This document shows positions 43,736 through 55,442 of a stretch of 64,000 nt of DNA, in pieces. The DNA is from Phyto melanocephala. Lineage: Eukaryota; Arthropoda; Insecta; Diptera; Rhinophoridae. The position numbers and the translations under genes are program-made. The notes beneath the pieces are model-generated. The model was not told the origin of the DNA. It did no database searches and worked only from the letters and a program-made list of their open reading frames with translations. The DNA is taken from NCBI GenBank assembly GCA_941918925.1, contig OW799234.1, forward strand, positions 94,963,978-95,027,977, read 5' to 3'. Each line of letters begins with the position of its first letter. The stretch's first letter is position 1.

Positions 43736-46202
43736 AACGGTCCGCCAAATAACTTTTTTTTTTTAAGTTTTTAAAATCGCCATTGACTACGGCCACTCCT
43801 TGCTCATTTCGAAGAAAAATGCCCCACTTATGCCTCTGGACCAAGATCCGCACCAAACAGTGACTCGTTTTGGGTGTATCGGCTTTTCAATTTATGTGTG
43901 CGTGTGCCCCAAATGCGACTAATTATCTGTTAAATCAGACATGAGCTAAGTGTTGCCATTCACGAAATAAGCACTAGTTGAAAAAAAAACAAGTAAGAGC
44001 GCTATATTCGGCCGTGCCGAATCTTATATACCCTTCACACCGTGTAGTCATGCAATAACAGTAGTTTGTATCACCATTCCATATGATATACGTACAAACA
44101 TATAAAAACCATACATATATAAAAACATCCACATTGTAAAATTATAAATTTACGCATGTATGTTAAAAAAAAAAAAAAAAAAATTAAAAAAAAAATTAAA
44201 AAAAAACAAGTAAGAGCGCTATATTCGGCCGTGCCGAATCTTATATACCCTTCACAACGTGTAGTCATGAAATAACAGTAGTTTGTGTCACCATTCATCC
44301 CATATGAAATACGTACATACATATATAAAAACATCCCATTGTAAAATTATAAATTCACGTATGTATGTTAAAAAAACGAAAAAAAAAAATATAAAAAAAA
44401 AATTAAAAAAAAAAATTTAAAAAAAAATTAAAAAAAAAATTTAAAAAAAAAAAAAAAAATATTATATATAATTATAATTATATATAAAACAAAAAAAAAT
44501 AAAAAAAAAAAAAATTAAAAAAAAAATAATTAAAATATAAATAATATATTAAATAAAAAAAAAATAAAAAAAAAAAAATTAAAAAAAATTTTTAAAAAAA
44601 TAAAAAAAAATTTTTTTTTGGCTCAGCTGGGATTCGATGCCACGTTTTCTCTAATCAGTATACACGTTTGTATGTATGTATGTTGTTGTTGTAATGTTGT
44701 TTTTGTGAAAAAAAAATCGAGGTGGTCGTGGGTTTTTGCTCATATCTCAGTTGTTTATGTACCGATGTTTCTGATTTTCAATACCGATCTACTCCCGAAT
44801 ATTTCTGATATTTTAGGACCTTACCCGGGTCCAACCTATGTCGGGGGGCTTCAAAAAGTTGATTTCAACATACACACGGACAGACGGTCAGACGGACAGA
44901 CTGACAGGGCTTAATCGACTCCCCTATTCATAAGCTTTCAAAAAATATATACTTTATGGGGTCGGAAATGAAAATTGTAGAAATTTCACACGGAATGACA
45001 AACCTATATATACCCTTTTTCACTGTGTGAAGGGTATAAAAATTAAAAAAAAAAAATTAAAAAAAATTTAAAAAAAAATATTAAAAAAAAAATTTTAAAA
45101 AATAATTAAAATATATATAATAAATATGAAACAAAAAAAAATAAAAAAAAAAAATTAAAAAAAAAAATTAAAAAAAAAATTTTTTTGGCTCAGCTGGGAT
45201 TCAATGCCACGTTTTCTCTAACCAGTATACACGTTTGTATGTATGTATGTTGTTGTTGTAATGTTGTTTTTGTGAAAAAAAATCGAGGTGGTCGTGGGTT
45301 TTTGCTCATATCTCAGTTGTTTATGTACCGATGTTTCTGATTTTCAATACCGATCTACTCCCGAATATTTCTGATATTTTAATGCCTTACCCGGGTCCAA
45401 CCTATGTCGGGGGGCTTCAAAAAGTTGATTTCAACATACACACGGACAGACGGTCAGACGGACAGACTGACAGACTGACAGGGCTTAATCGACTCCCCTA
45501 TTCATAAGCTTTCAAAAAATATATACTTTATGGGGTCGGAAATGAAAATTGTAGAAATTTCACACGGAATGACAAACCTATATATACCCTTTTTCACTGT
45601 GTGAAGGGTATAAAAATTAAAAAAAAAAAATTAAAAAAAATTTAAAAAAAAAAATTAAAAAAAAAATTTTAAAAAATAATTAAAATATATATAATAAATA
45701 TGAAACAAAAAAAAAATAAAAAAAAAAAATTAAAAAAAAAAATTAAAAAAAAAATTTTTTTGGCTCAGCTGGGATTCAATGCCACGTTTTCTCTAACCAG
45801 TATACACGTTTGTATGTATGTATGTTGTTGTTGTAATGTTGTTTTTGTGAAAAAAAATCGAGGTGGTCGTGGGTTTTTGCTCATATCTCAGTTGTTTATG
45901 TACCGATGTTTCTGATTTTCAATACCGATCTACTCCCGAATATTTCTGATATTTTAGTACCTTACCCGGGTCCAACCTATGTCGGGGGGCTTCAAAAAGT
46001 TGATTTCAACATACATACGGACAGACGGACAGACTGACAGACTGACAGGGCTTAATCGACTCCCCTATTCATAAGCTTTCAGAAAATATATACTTTATGG
46101 GGTCGGAAATCAAAATTGTAGAAATTTCACACGGAATGACAAACCTATATATACCCTTTTTCACTGTGTGAAGGGTATAAAAAACGTTAGATGGCGGACC
46201 CT
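43736..46202 (-). mobile_element. Tc1/mariner deletion derivative (family M, copy 3), split by a repeat
   Basis: Left end CGGTCCGCCAAATAACTTTT at 43738 and right end CGTTAGATGGCGGACCC at 46185-46201, with TA at 43734-43735 and 46203-46204. Between the left end and 43980 it keeps part of the central transposase domain and the region upstream of the start, both also found in copy 2 at 38024-38552. The sequence then stops after CACTAGTTG and resumes only at 46182, because a DINE-like repeat of about 2.2 kb is inserted at 43985-46181. Without that insertion the element would be only about 0.27 kb. Confidence 0.8.
43989..46181 (-). repeat. DINE/mini-me-like repeat with internal tandem amplification
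   Basis: Two copies of the hairpin end (ACAAGTAAGAGCGCTATATT followed by the ATTCGGCCGTGCCGAAT hairpin) lie 217 bp apart (43989 and 44206). Three copies of the distal module follow (GGCTCAGCTGGGATTC, CGAGGTGGTCGTGGG, (GACR)n proto-microsatellite, ACTTTATGGGGTCGG, CACTGTGTGAAGGGTATAAA). They start near 44620, 45187 and 45762, spaced about 567-575 bp, with very few differences. A-rich low-complexity stretches separate the modules. Near identity of the three modules indicates recent tandem duplication. Frames at 44618-44914 and 45700-45915 run through the repeat and are not genes. Confidence 0.85.
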
Positions 46203-46204
46203 TA

Positions 46205-47841
46205 ATATTAAAAACTGAGAGTCAGGCAAAATAAAAACAAGGAGAACGCTGTCCTGACATTGACATACATAGGTATTGCAATGTGGCCCCATAGATATGA
46301 GTATAACAGATGATATTTACAACCAACACAATAATGACGATCGAAAAGATCTGGAGTCGCTAAAAACTTAAATTTTCAATGTATTTCTTCATTGTTATAA
46401 ATAACATTAAATTTTTTTATTAATAAAAATTTTAAAATTAAATGGCCATGAAGCCAGAATTAGAATCAAATAAATATTGTATGAACAATTGTGCCAAAAA
46501 AAAAAACTGCTTAAGTCGACATTGAATAAAATAGAGAATCACATCATTGCAATCACGAAATTCAAATCTACTTTCAGGAAAATTTTCCAATTTTTAGGCA
46601 ACTCTGCTGGAAGTTATAGCATAAAAACTTATTGCCTATACAATTTTTTTATTTTATTTCTTTATTTGTACTTATAATTTAGCTTAATATACGAAAATTA
46701 ATATGCGTATAATTTGTTAATAGTCTTCATTTTAAAGGGAATAAATTATTAAAAACCAACTCAATAATTTGAAAGTACTTTCCTGAAGAACTATTAAAGC
46801 AGACATTAGCATAACTAATATTTGCAGTAAGTTTTCGATAGAATCTCTTAAATTGTCTATAATTTAATAGACACTTGGTGTATTTACAAGAAGTTTTAAA
46901 TGTCGTATCGTCATAATAAATTTTTTAATGAATGAAAATAATAGTATTGTTTTTCGGAAATTTTAAAAGTTTTTAGGATTGCGATATAATGATGGACCAA
47001 CACTTAGAACACCTTTCACATGCATCAAATGTTATTTTAAATGATTTTTTTAAATCTAATACACTTGAAACCCCTTTTAAAATTAATTTCACATTTTACC
47101 TTTTCTTGGCCTTTGAAGAAAAATTCCCATCTCTTAATGTCGTGCATTTTCTTGCAATTTCAAAATAAATTTTTCATTCTAAAAAAGCTAAATTTATTAC
47201 TTTTCTCTAAACTTTTCTTGAAACCCAAAAAGTAGCAATATAGACAAAATAATAAAAAAAAAAATAATCAAAATATCTTAAGTGTATTTATCTATAATCT
47301 CTGCATAAACTAATAAAATTGTCTAACTTTATCCCAAAATGACCACAAAGCCAACAAAAACAAATAAGAAATTTATAAATCACAAATTTCTTGTGATTTT
47401 TACACATACTTACTGATGCTTGTACTAGTAGTGCACGTACTTCAAATGTGTTGGAATATGAGTGTAATCCCCTTTATAAGATTACATGATTCTTAATATT
47501 CTAAGGCAAACATGATTTAATACAATTAGTAAAGGATCATGAGTATGAGTGAAATTGTGGGGGTGGGTGAAGAAAGCTAAAAAGTAAAATACAAAAAACC
47601 AAATAAACCTAAATATCACACTTAGCTACAAACATTTTGTTAGGTGTCACAAACACTAACAATCGTATGAAGTTTAAAAACTAACCCGGTAGTTGTAGTG
47701 TTAATTTTTGCAAATAAGAATAAAACCAGTGGAATTAATATTTTTAAAATTGAAAAATGGAAGAAAAAAATAATTTAATAAAATAATACGTGTTTCTCAA
47801 ATAAAAGAAAATATTGTTAGAAAATTAGATTTTAATTTTAA
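46205..47841. other. Unassigned AT-rich DNA
   Basis: No feature recognised. Confidence 0.45.
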
Positions 47842-47850
47842 AAGTCAGGT

Positions 47851-48561
47851 AGGTAGGTAGGTAGGTAAGGCTTACACCCACACCCGGAGACCATTACGGT
47901 CCATTGTGACGCCTTAATAGAGAGAATGATAGAAATAGTTAGAATAGAAGAGAAAGAGAAGCAGACCAGTCTAGAGTCTCTGGTGAGAATCGAACCTACA
48001 ACCCCCAAACTAGCAGACCAGCATAGTGCTGACTAGTCCACCGGGGCACCCATAAAAAACCATAACATTCAACTAATTTGACAGCTTGGTGTGGAAGAAT
48101 AGAAATAGTTAGAATAGAGGAGAAAGAGAAGCCGACCAGTCCAGAGTCACTGGCGGGAATCGAACCCGCAATCCCCAAACTACTGACTAGTCTTCTGTTG
48201 ACTAGTCCACCGGGGCACCCATGAAAAACCATAACATTAAACTAATTTGACAGCTTGGTGTGGAAGAATAGAAATAGTTAGAATAGAGGAGAAAGAGAAG
48301 CCGACCAGTCCAGAGTCACTGGCGGGAATCGAACCCGCAATCCCCAAACTACTGACTAGTCTTCTGTTGACTAGTCCACCGGGGCACCCATGAAAAACCA
48401 TAACATTTAACTAATTTGACAGTTTGGTGTGGAATAATAGAAATAGTTAGAATGGAAGAGAAAAAGAAGCAGACCATTCCAGAGTCTCTGGCGGTAATCG
48501 AACCCGCAACCCCCAAACTACTGACTAGTCCTCTACTGGCTAGTGCACCGGGGCACTCTAT
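47851..48561 (-). mobile_element. Multimeric tRNA-derived SINE array
   Basis: Bracketed by the 9-bp direct repeat AAGTCAGGT (47842-47850 and 48562-48570). A single (GGTA)n tail and full body lie at the left, as in the SINE at 9523-9755. Four tRNA-like heads follow, each ending CCACCGGGGCACC or similar. The conserved CCGGGGCAC starts at about 48041, 48210, 48379 and 48548, a period of 169 bp. The second and third T-arms are perfect (GCGGGAATCGAACCCGC, 48153-48169 in unit 2). Between heads lies a ~44-bp spacer (CCATAACATT...ACAGCTTGGTGTGG) absent from the solitary SINE. One outer target duplication argues for one insertion followed by tandem expansion. Confidence 0.85.
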
Positions 48562-48868
48562 AAGTCAGGTTACATTAATTTAATTTACATTTAATTTCTT
48601 TTTTACCTTTGTGTTTTTTACTTAAGTCTAGTTTAGTTTTTATTTTACACCTTTGGCAACAATGAAATTATCAACAACTAATACTTTGAGGCATAGTTTC
48701 AGGATTTTTTTTTTTAATAATTATTTCTACGATTTACATTGATTGGAAAATTCTTGATCCGGGAACACAGTATTATTGAAGTGTAGTCTAAACATAGTGC
48801 AAGATTCTATTTGTAAGCCACACGTTTACGTCAAGTTTTTTGCCCGACTTAGGTTGAGATTAGGTTGA

Positions 48869-49092
48869 GGGTTCACAATTGAGCGTGTTAAGATTAATGA
48901 AGCCTTTTACGAAAAATCAAAAATTCGTTTCGTGCACTTCGTGTTTATTTTAGTCAGCATAGTCGTCCAAATATGTCCTATTCACGAGAATCGTGCTCAA
49001 ATTTCTGTAAACCGGGTCTAAATATAAAAAATATTAAAACAAGTTTGCATGGTCGCCCAGTTCATTCTGCGAAGGTCCTGATGGTGTTCGCT
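48869..49092 (+). pseudogene. Mariner transposase N-terminal relic
   Basis: FTIERVKINEAFYEKSKIRF starts the segment and matches the beginning of mariner DNA-binding domains (EQRVKIxEAYYxxxxS). Then come the degenerate YVLFTRIVLKF and TGSKYKKY (usual ETGSV linker) and RSPSSFCE-like text. Broken by stops. Catalytic domain absent. Confidence 0.55.
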
Positions 49093-50064
49093 ATAGTATG
49101 GTAGAAGACTAATCTCGACTCGTTGTCGTGCCAATAATTGAGCATCAACATTGTAATTGAAAATACGAAGCTTAGGAAAATTTTTATTATAATTACAATT
49201 AACATCGTACGTTTTGTTTGAAACACACTATATAAGAAAACTACAGCAAGCAGTTCAGGTTGCACATAAATCACACATCAATAAATATTAAGTTTTAATT
49301 ATAGAGCAGTAAAATATTAAAAAAAAACTATTGCAATCTTTAAGTGAGCTTAAATAAATAAACTTTTATAGCATAAATTTCAGGAAAGCTGATTTTTGTT
49401 GCAATAAAAGGAACCTCTGTTTATATAAAGGAAATGAGCCAACGTTTATAAAATTTATAATCTCACAAATATGTTAGTGTGTAGTAGTTTTATAAAAGTC
49501 AATATTTTTCCTATACAAACTACAGGGTTATAGCTAAAATTCCAACTTGTTTGTATTTAAATTAAAGTATTGTTATGTTAAAGGTTTTTCTCCTAAAGAA
49601 GTAAATACAGTTTGTGATCAGATTAAGGAATCGCATGATTTATAATATTTTTTTTTTAATAAAAGCAAATGGGATATTGTTGATCTTTAATTTTAATGAC
49701 GATATTTACAATCCATTTGCCTTTTGTATAATATTAACTGTCACCACATTCGTCTTATTTGTATAAAAAGAAACTGCAATGCCAGCCTGACCGCCTAATT
49801 TTTTAAATCTACTTTTTGAAGACAATATCCTTCTGCATTATAGTTCAATATGTCAAAATGTAGAAAAAATAATGGAGAGCTTGTAATTTTATTAGAGAGT
49901 TGTACTCTCTCCCACTCGTGACATACTGAAAAAAATTAATATACATTTAAAATAGCAATTTAGACAACAAGCTTAAAAGCTGAAGCAAGACTGACTTATT
50001 TGTTTATATTTGATCAATGCGACTGAAACGTATATGTGAGTTTAATAGAGAAAATCAGCAGAAA
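49093..50064. other. Unassigned AT-rich DNA
   Basis: No feature beyond a small hairpin GAGAGTTGTACTCTC near 49897. Confidence 0.45.
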
Positions 50065-50123
50065 TATGAGATTTGCCTATGAGTAATGTAGAGGATGGTT
50101 TAGTTTGTACTAATATTCTGGTG
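50065..50123. repeat. 59-bp dispersed repeat, copy 1
   Basis: Matches 52320-52380 with about three differences (shared GAGATTTGCCTATGA, TTTAGTTTGTACTAATATTC). Same orientation. Class unknown. Confidence 0.6.
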
Positions 50124-50220
50124 TTTTCATCATTATTGCTGTAGTGAATTAATTGCAAGACATATAGTGGTTAACTAACTACAATTTTCGATTTCATATT
50201 TCAGCTGCAACATACCTTAA

Positions 50221-51590
50221 CCCATTTTGTACCAGCGGTCGAGATCTCGACCATAATCTTTTGCTGTTTTTCATTAAATAATTAGAAATATTTGGAAGTG
50301 GAATTAAATTATTTTTTTTTTAATTTATAACTAAGTTTGTCGTATTGGCTATCCGACCTGAATGTTTTTACCAAACACACCAACCAACAAGGGTTGTAGT
50401 CAATTTCATTGGGTTGTTTGGTTCATCAAAAGGGTATCTTTATCAATTCCAACCATATGCTGGTGCATCAGACATGAATGACAAACAACTTGTTCTTGGT
50501 GCTAGCATGGTTTTGAGTCTATTTCGGTTTGTGAGTATCCTAGGCAATAAACCGTTTATTTCGACAATTTTTTTACCGGATACCAGTTGCTTTGTTTTCT
50601 AAAAGAAAAAAGTTTTTATGAAACTAGAACAATCAGAGCAAACAGACCGGTAGGAGCAAGCCTAAAAACAAAATTACCACGACTACGCATTCGATCAGGA
50701 ACATAAGATTGCACTGGTTCGGTGGAGAGACAATGCGGAAGTCACTTTGGCTACGAACTATAATCAGATGGATCCTATTAGAAATGTAATGCGATATGAT
50801 AGAAAGCAAAAAAAAAAATGAATCGCTGCACCTCAAGCCAACCTTATTGCTAATTATAATAAGTTTATGGGCGGAGTTGACTTACATGATAATGCTGTCG
50901 CTAATAATCGGATTGGAATCAAAGGCATAAAGTGTGGCGGCCACTTTGGCTTACCTACTTGGATAGCGCCAATGTCAATGCGTAGAAATTGCATTGCTTA
51001 ATTGCTGATAAAACTAATTAGAAGCCCATGAGTCAAATCGATTTTAAGATCTTGATAACAAAAACTCTGTTGTTATCTGTCGAACCGGTAACAGGCACCG
51101 AATTAACTTCGTCCGAGGAAGAAAATGGAAGTGACGACGATTTCGAAGACCGCCTAAAATCATTTCCCAAAATAAAAGGAATGCACATGTCTAAGCCCAT
51201 TAAGGGCTGCTACCGCCGATGCAAAATATGTAAGAAGCATACTGCCTGTACTTACACTAAGTGCAACATAAAGTTGTATGTGGGTAATTGCTTCAAGGAC
51301 TACCACAAAAATTTAAAATAATATATTTTATACAATAAATGCAACTAAATAAAAATAATTTTGTTGGCGTTCCCGTTTATACTTTAAGAAAAAGGAATGT
51401 TATTCTTTTCACTTATTGAGCTCACTTTATATCATATCAAACGAGATCTCGACCAGCAGTTTTCTTGGGTAATCATCTTCAAAAAAAAAAATAATAAAAA
51501 ATAAAATAACAATTTTTGGCCCATATCTAACTATCCATGAAAATTTTATTAAGATATTTAAACATTTATTTACTCTGGTACAAAATGGGT
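50221..51590 (+). mobile_element. piggyBac-like DNA transposon 2, decayed
   Basis: A 1370-bp element flanked by TTAA (50217-50220 and 51591-51594) with perfect 15-bp TIRs CCCATTTTGTACCAG. Immediately inside the left TIR is the perfect 16-bp palindrome GGTCGAGATCTCGACC (50237-50252); near the right end, CGAGATCTCG (51442-51451) with GACC following repeats it. This mirrors the TIR-plus-palindrome layout of the element at 5159-7368, although the palindromes differ in sequence. The first third of the transposase is deleted. Confidence 0.92.
50345..51321 (+). pseudogene. piggyBac-like transposase pseudogene (5'-deleted)
   Basis: Coding blocks in order: KGYLYQFQPYAGASDMNDKQ with LVLGASMVLSLF (50430-50525); TRTIRANRPVGASLKTKLPR in another frame; HDYAFDQEHKIALVRWRDNA with EVTLATNYNQMDP (from 50678); a frameshift at an A run near 50810; APQANLIANYNKFMGGVDLH (second catalytic region) with DNAVANNRIGIKG; and finally the frame 51028-51321 with acidic linker TSSEEENGSDDDF and finger CKICKKHTACTYTKCNIKLY, ending CFKDYHKNLK. 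No proper start: the first frame opens with TTG. The first catalytic block and the region after NNRIGIK are lost. Dead copy. Confidence 0.85.
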
Positions 51591-51594
51591 TAAG

Positions 51595-52314
51595 ATTTTT
51601 TTTAATAAATATACCAACAAGAGTTGACATAAAATTTATCACAGAGAAGAACTGTTCGTTCAGGACGATTGCTATAATAGAGGTTTTTAAACGTTTATTG
51701 CAATCAATACATTGCTTAGACGACTCCTGCAAAAATTAGAAGGTTAAAAACTAGCTAACGTTCAGCATGAGTTAAGTAGGCTCCTATGAATTCTGTCCAT
51801 TTTTTTACGATTTTATGCTAGAAATTTTACCTTATCCCAAATCTACATAGAGAAAGTACCCTTTAACCCCCAAACTAAATTTTTCTTTTAATAAGTAATA
51901 GTGTTTGTAGCCATAAAGCAAACAAGTTGTAATCGTTACCATCTTTTTTACATTGTATATACCTTACTTGTTTTCAGCATATTCCAAGGGTAATACAAAA
52001 CACATAACCATAAAATGTTAGACACCATAATAGTATAGTTAAAAAACAACTAAGTTATACTAGCAATACTAATATTTAAATTATAACGTTTCTTCTTCAT
52101 GTTGAATGTTTTTTTCATTGACTCAGAGATTTTAAATGTTTGCATTGCAAACTTGACATCCTCAAAACTTGCTGGCTATTTTTACATAGAATTGTCATCT
52201 ATTACAAAAACTTGTATAATTTTCGAGACCGTTGTTTTGTCACAACATTTTGGTGGTCATTGCGGTGTGGTGCTGCTTTCATCAATGTAATAGAGCTATG
52301 AAAACAATAATTCT
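51595..52314. other. Unassigned AT-rich DNA
   Basis: No feature recognised. Frames here lack motifs. Confidence 0.45.
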
Positions 52315-52875
52315 CGTAGTATGTGAGATTTGCCTATGACTAATGTAGAGCATGGTTTAGTTTGTACTAATATTCTGGTGCAATAATATCTTACGACTGA
52401 CTTATTTTTTTATCAACATTCTCAAAAATCAATAATATAAAAATTTATAATAACAGAGAAATAAGTAGTTGCTACATATACTGAAAGTACTTTAGGGTCT
52501 AATTCTGGCAAAATTGCAAAATATTTACGGTTTTCGTTGAGCAATTTTCAAATTGCGCCTCTAACTGGGCAAAAAATATCGCTGGATTTTTCTTCCAAAA
52601 ACGTGGAACTTGAAAAGATACGAAAGATGTACTTGTGACAGGTTGTGCTGAGGATACTTGAACTAGATTTCTTGGAATTGTACAAATAAATTATATTATT
52701 TATGTTAATGCGTGGACAATTCGGGGTCACCAATTATCAAAAGAATAATTCTCATGTAATAATATTTTACGACTGTCTTTTATATTTTATCTTTTCCTAC
52801 AAGTTATTCAAAAATCAATAATTTAAAAATTTATAATTTTCGTTTTTGTAAAGTAGAGAAATAAGTAGTTGCTAC
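52315..52875. repeat. Locally duplicated block with a 59-bp insertion
   Basis: AATAATATCTTACGACTG, then CAAAAATCAATAAT and AGAGAAATAAGTAGTTGCTAC (52381-52475, last shared base approximate), are repeated at about 52757-52878. In the left copy the 59-bp dispersed repeat (52320-52380) sits between ATTCTCGTAG and AATAATATC. The right copy reads ATTCTCATGTAATAATAT without it. Confidence 0.5.
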
Positions 52876-52984
52876 ATAACTTTTTTATATACGAAAATGT
52901 TATTTTAATTTTTTTGTTGGCGACATTTATAACCGAAAGTCTAGGATTTCGGTTTCAAATAGGTCAACGCAGTAGTTGCTGTAA

Positions 52985-53169
52985 CCTGCAATTAAAATCC
53001 TTGCTTTCATCCTCTGCCCTACTTTTGGTTTGCTGACAAGAAGTCGTTGAAACTTCCAATCACAACAGTTACTCAAGATTTTGCTATTTTAAGCACTTTG
53101 GCGATTTCGTTATGAGACATGTCTGGATTTTCAAGCTTATTGCGCACGATTATCTCGTAACTTGGGAAA
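52985..53169 (-). pseudogene. Mariner-type transposase N-terminal HTH relic
   Basis: The minus strand reads IVRNKLENPDMSHNEIAKVL, then KIAKSWVTVVIGSFNDFLSA and NQK-GRG. This matches the HTH start of Tc1/mariner-type transposases that continue GSGRK (compare the family of 21972-23766). The remainder of the protein is missing. Confidence 0.55.
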
Positions 53170-53590
53170 TCAAAGGAGTTTCTGAGACTAAGTAGACCAA
53201 CACTTAGGAAACTAACCAGTGTAATTACAGGTCATACGGAGTTGTGAACCCATGTACATGTAGAGCATGCGAGGATGAGGATGAGACTTTGGTACACTAC
53301 CTCTGTCATTGTCCTGCGTTTGGGCAAATTAGGCGAGAGAATTTTACAGTGGATACTATGCCGAACTTGGAATACCTGGGGAACTCGAACTGGTGATCCA
53401 TAAGGAGTTACATTGAGGGGACTGGGTCCTTGGACTAGTTCGTTATTTATAGGGAATTATGTTTATGGTTTTTGTTTGGGAATTCCGTTTTCCATATGAA
53501 GCGCACAACATGAAAACTGGGCATAAGTGTATACCTGTCATGGGTTTGGGCTTTTGGTGCCCCTCCTTTTCAACCTAACAACTTAAAAAC
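53170..53590 (+). pseudogene. Non-LTR retrotransposon 3' end (ORF2 C-terminus)
   Basis: Plus-strand coding text reads LTSVITGHTELL, then CRACEDEDETLVHYLCHCPA (Cys-x2-Cys ... His-x3-Cys knuckle), FGQIRRENFTVDTMPNLEYL, then stops. The 3' noncoding part ends CCTTTTCAACCTAACAACTT. Related copies lie at 29395-29700 and 42590-42940. It is 5'-truncated, typical of target-primed insertion. The clade (Jockey/I/R1-like) is uncertain. Confidence 0.7.
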
Positions 53591-55442
53591 CTATCTCGTA
53601 ACTGTATAGCTAGTTTGAATTCCACTAATAAGGTGCCTTACAATAAGTGGAATAATAAATAAAGTCCCGTAAGAGTTTAATATATTTTTCTAAAACTCAA
53701 TAGAGCGTTCTAAATTTGTGTACCTTAAATGTCAAGTATTTTTTTTTTTTTGTTATCAAATGGACTCTGGTGTATTAAGAGAAAATAATCCAGCGTTTAT
53801 AAAACGTATAAACATAACAATATTAAATCAACAGAACTAGTGAATAACAGAGTCTTAAAAATATAACTATAAATGTTATAAGTTCAGTCGATATAAGTAA
53901 AAACAAAAAACAATTTTCATTTGAAGCCACATAATTAACATGACTATTTTATGGTTACATAAAATCATATGATAATATTTCAACTATATTTTATTTTTGT
54001 GGTATTATATTTTTATAGAGAAATTAATATTATTAATATGATATTTTAATAAGATTGATTATTAGTTGCATCCTTTAAATGTTTCAACTGCAATCATATA
54101 TCCCAATCAAATATGATCACCCCAGACATGCTTTGTGGTGCTTATAAGAATATCATTTCTATAAAATCCGATCAAAAATAGTCCTCACAAATTGTTAGTA
54201 ATTTTCCAGCAATGCATTGCTAATATTAAGAAATAGTCATAATTGATATAAATACTTTTATCACTTACTATACCTGTAAAGTTTTGTAAGTCAATGTTTA
54301 TGTAAAAACAACATATAAATATGTTTTTTTTTATATCTGTTAGTTCACACATACCTACAAGTATTTGTTTACATAAGAAGATGAAAAAAAAACAATTAAT
54401 TACAACGTGTTTTGAATATTGAAATACCTAAAACGTGATTTTGGGTTTTTAACAAGTTGACTTCTAAGTTTAAAACTTTATTGTGTCGTATGGGTTTATA
54501 TTTGTATTTTTTTTTCTACAAAAACTCATTGTTCTATACAAGTTTGTATGTCTGTAAAAATATCAAAATATGCATAATTGTTAAAGCATATGAAAAATGT
54601 TTGTGTAGTGAAGTGCTAGACATGTGTTTTCTTTTACGAAAATATTTTTAAACATTTATTAACAACCAACATATGCGTATATATAACGTGTATTTGTGTG
54701 TATGCATGTGTATTTTATACCCACATAGAGTTTAAATGACTTTGCCAAATGGGATAATTAGATTACATGCAAATTAAATGCACTGCAGGAAATTTATGCA
54801 ACGAACCAGTAAATCAGTTTGTCAGTCTGTCTCTCAACCCTTATAAGTTCAAGCGCTCAAAAATTAATGTTTTCGCTGCTATTGTTGTTACGAAAACCAC
54901 GAAAATTGTGAATACAAACACTTATACTACATAAGTAAGTGTTTCACAATTTAATAAAAGACATTTTATATGCCTGATAAGTTCTTTGTAAAAATGTGAG
55001 TGCGATTAGAATTAGATTTTTTTAATTTGAGAAATAATTAAGTAATGGAGACAATAAAGTGCAAAACAATATCAGTAATTTTTTAAGCTCTATTACGCGT
55101 ATTTTGTTCGTATTTTGGTTTTGATATTATTAATTTTTTTTAAAGCAAACTTCTTTTTCCGATGTTCCTGTTTTTAATGTGGGATAAAAAACAGAGTTAT
55201 AGTTCTTTAAATAAATTACCAACACAGATTTAATTATTCATAGTTTTAAAAAGCACGCTTATATATTATTCTTCTCAATATCAATTTAAGTATACTAAGC
55301 TTTTAACAAAAACGTACCCATCAAACGATTATACTACTGATGAAAAAGTACAACCTTTAAATATTAAAAGATAATTACAAGAGGTTCAGTGCAGTAAGTC
55401 GGTCGTGAAACATTAGCCTTTTGCGAAGCTATCGTGGCTTTA
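53591..55442. other. Unassigned AT-rich DNA
   Basis: No feature recognised over about 1.85 kb. Confidence 0.45.

Noticed and set aside
43989..44022. Hairpin ATTCGGCCGTGCCGAAT as a transcription terminator
   Set aside because: The same hairpin marks one end of every copy of a dispersed repeat in a eukaryotic genome, so it is a transposon end structure.
44160..44615. A-rich tract as a retrotransposon poly-A tail
   Set aside because: A/T-rich tracts occur at the same internal position in every copy of the DINE-like repeat (for example 28120-28310 and 62200-62380). They are part of the element.
44618..44914. 98-residue frame as a gene
   Set aside because: Runs through a DINE-like repeat module present three times in tandem. 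The C-terminal Arg/Asp-rich part is the (GACR)n proto-microsatellite.
48143..48220. True tRNA gene
   Set aside because: The T-arm and B box are good, but no proper anticodon arm or paired acceptor stem is visible. The unit is part of a tandem SINE with target duplications.
47996..48232. 78-residue minus-strand frame as a gene
   Set aside because: It reads through two tRNA-like SINE heads, and its repeated residues simply mirror the 169-bp tandem units.
47851..48561. CRISPR-like array
   Set aside because: The 169-bp near-identical unit with a tRNA-like head and a eukaryotic context is a SINE multimer. There are no short repeats with unique spacers.
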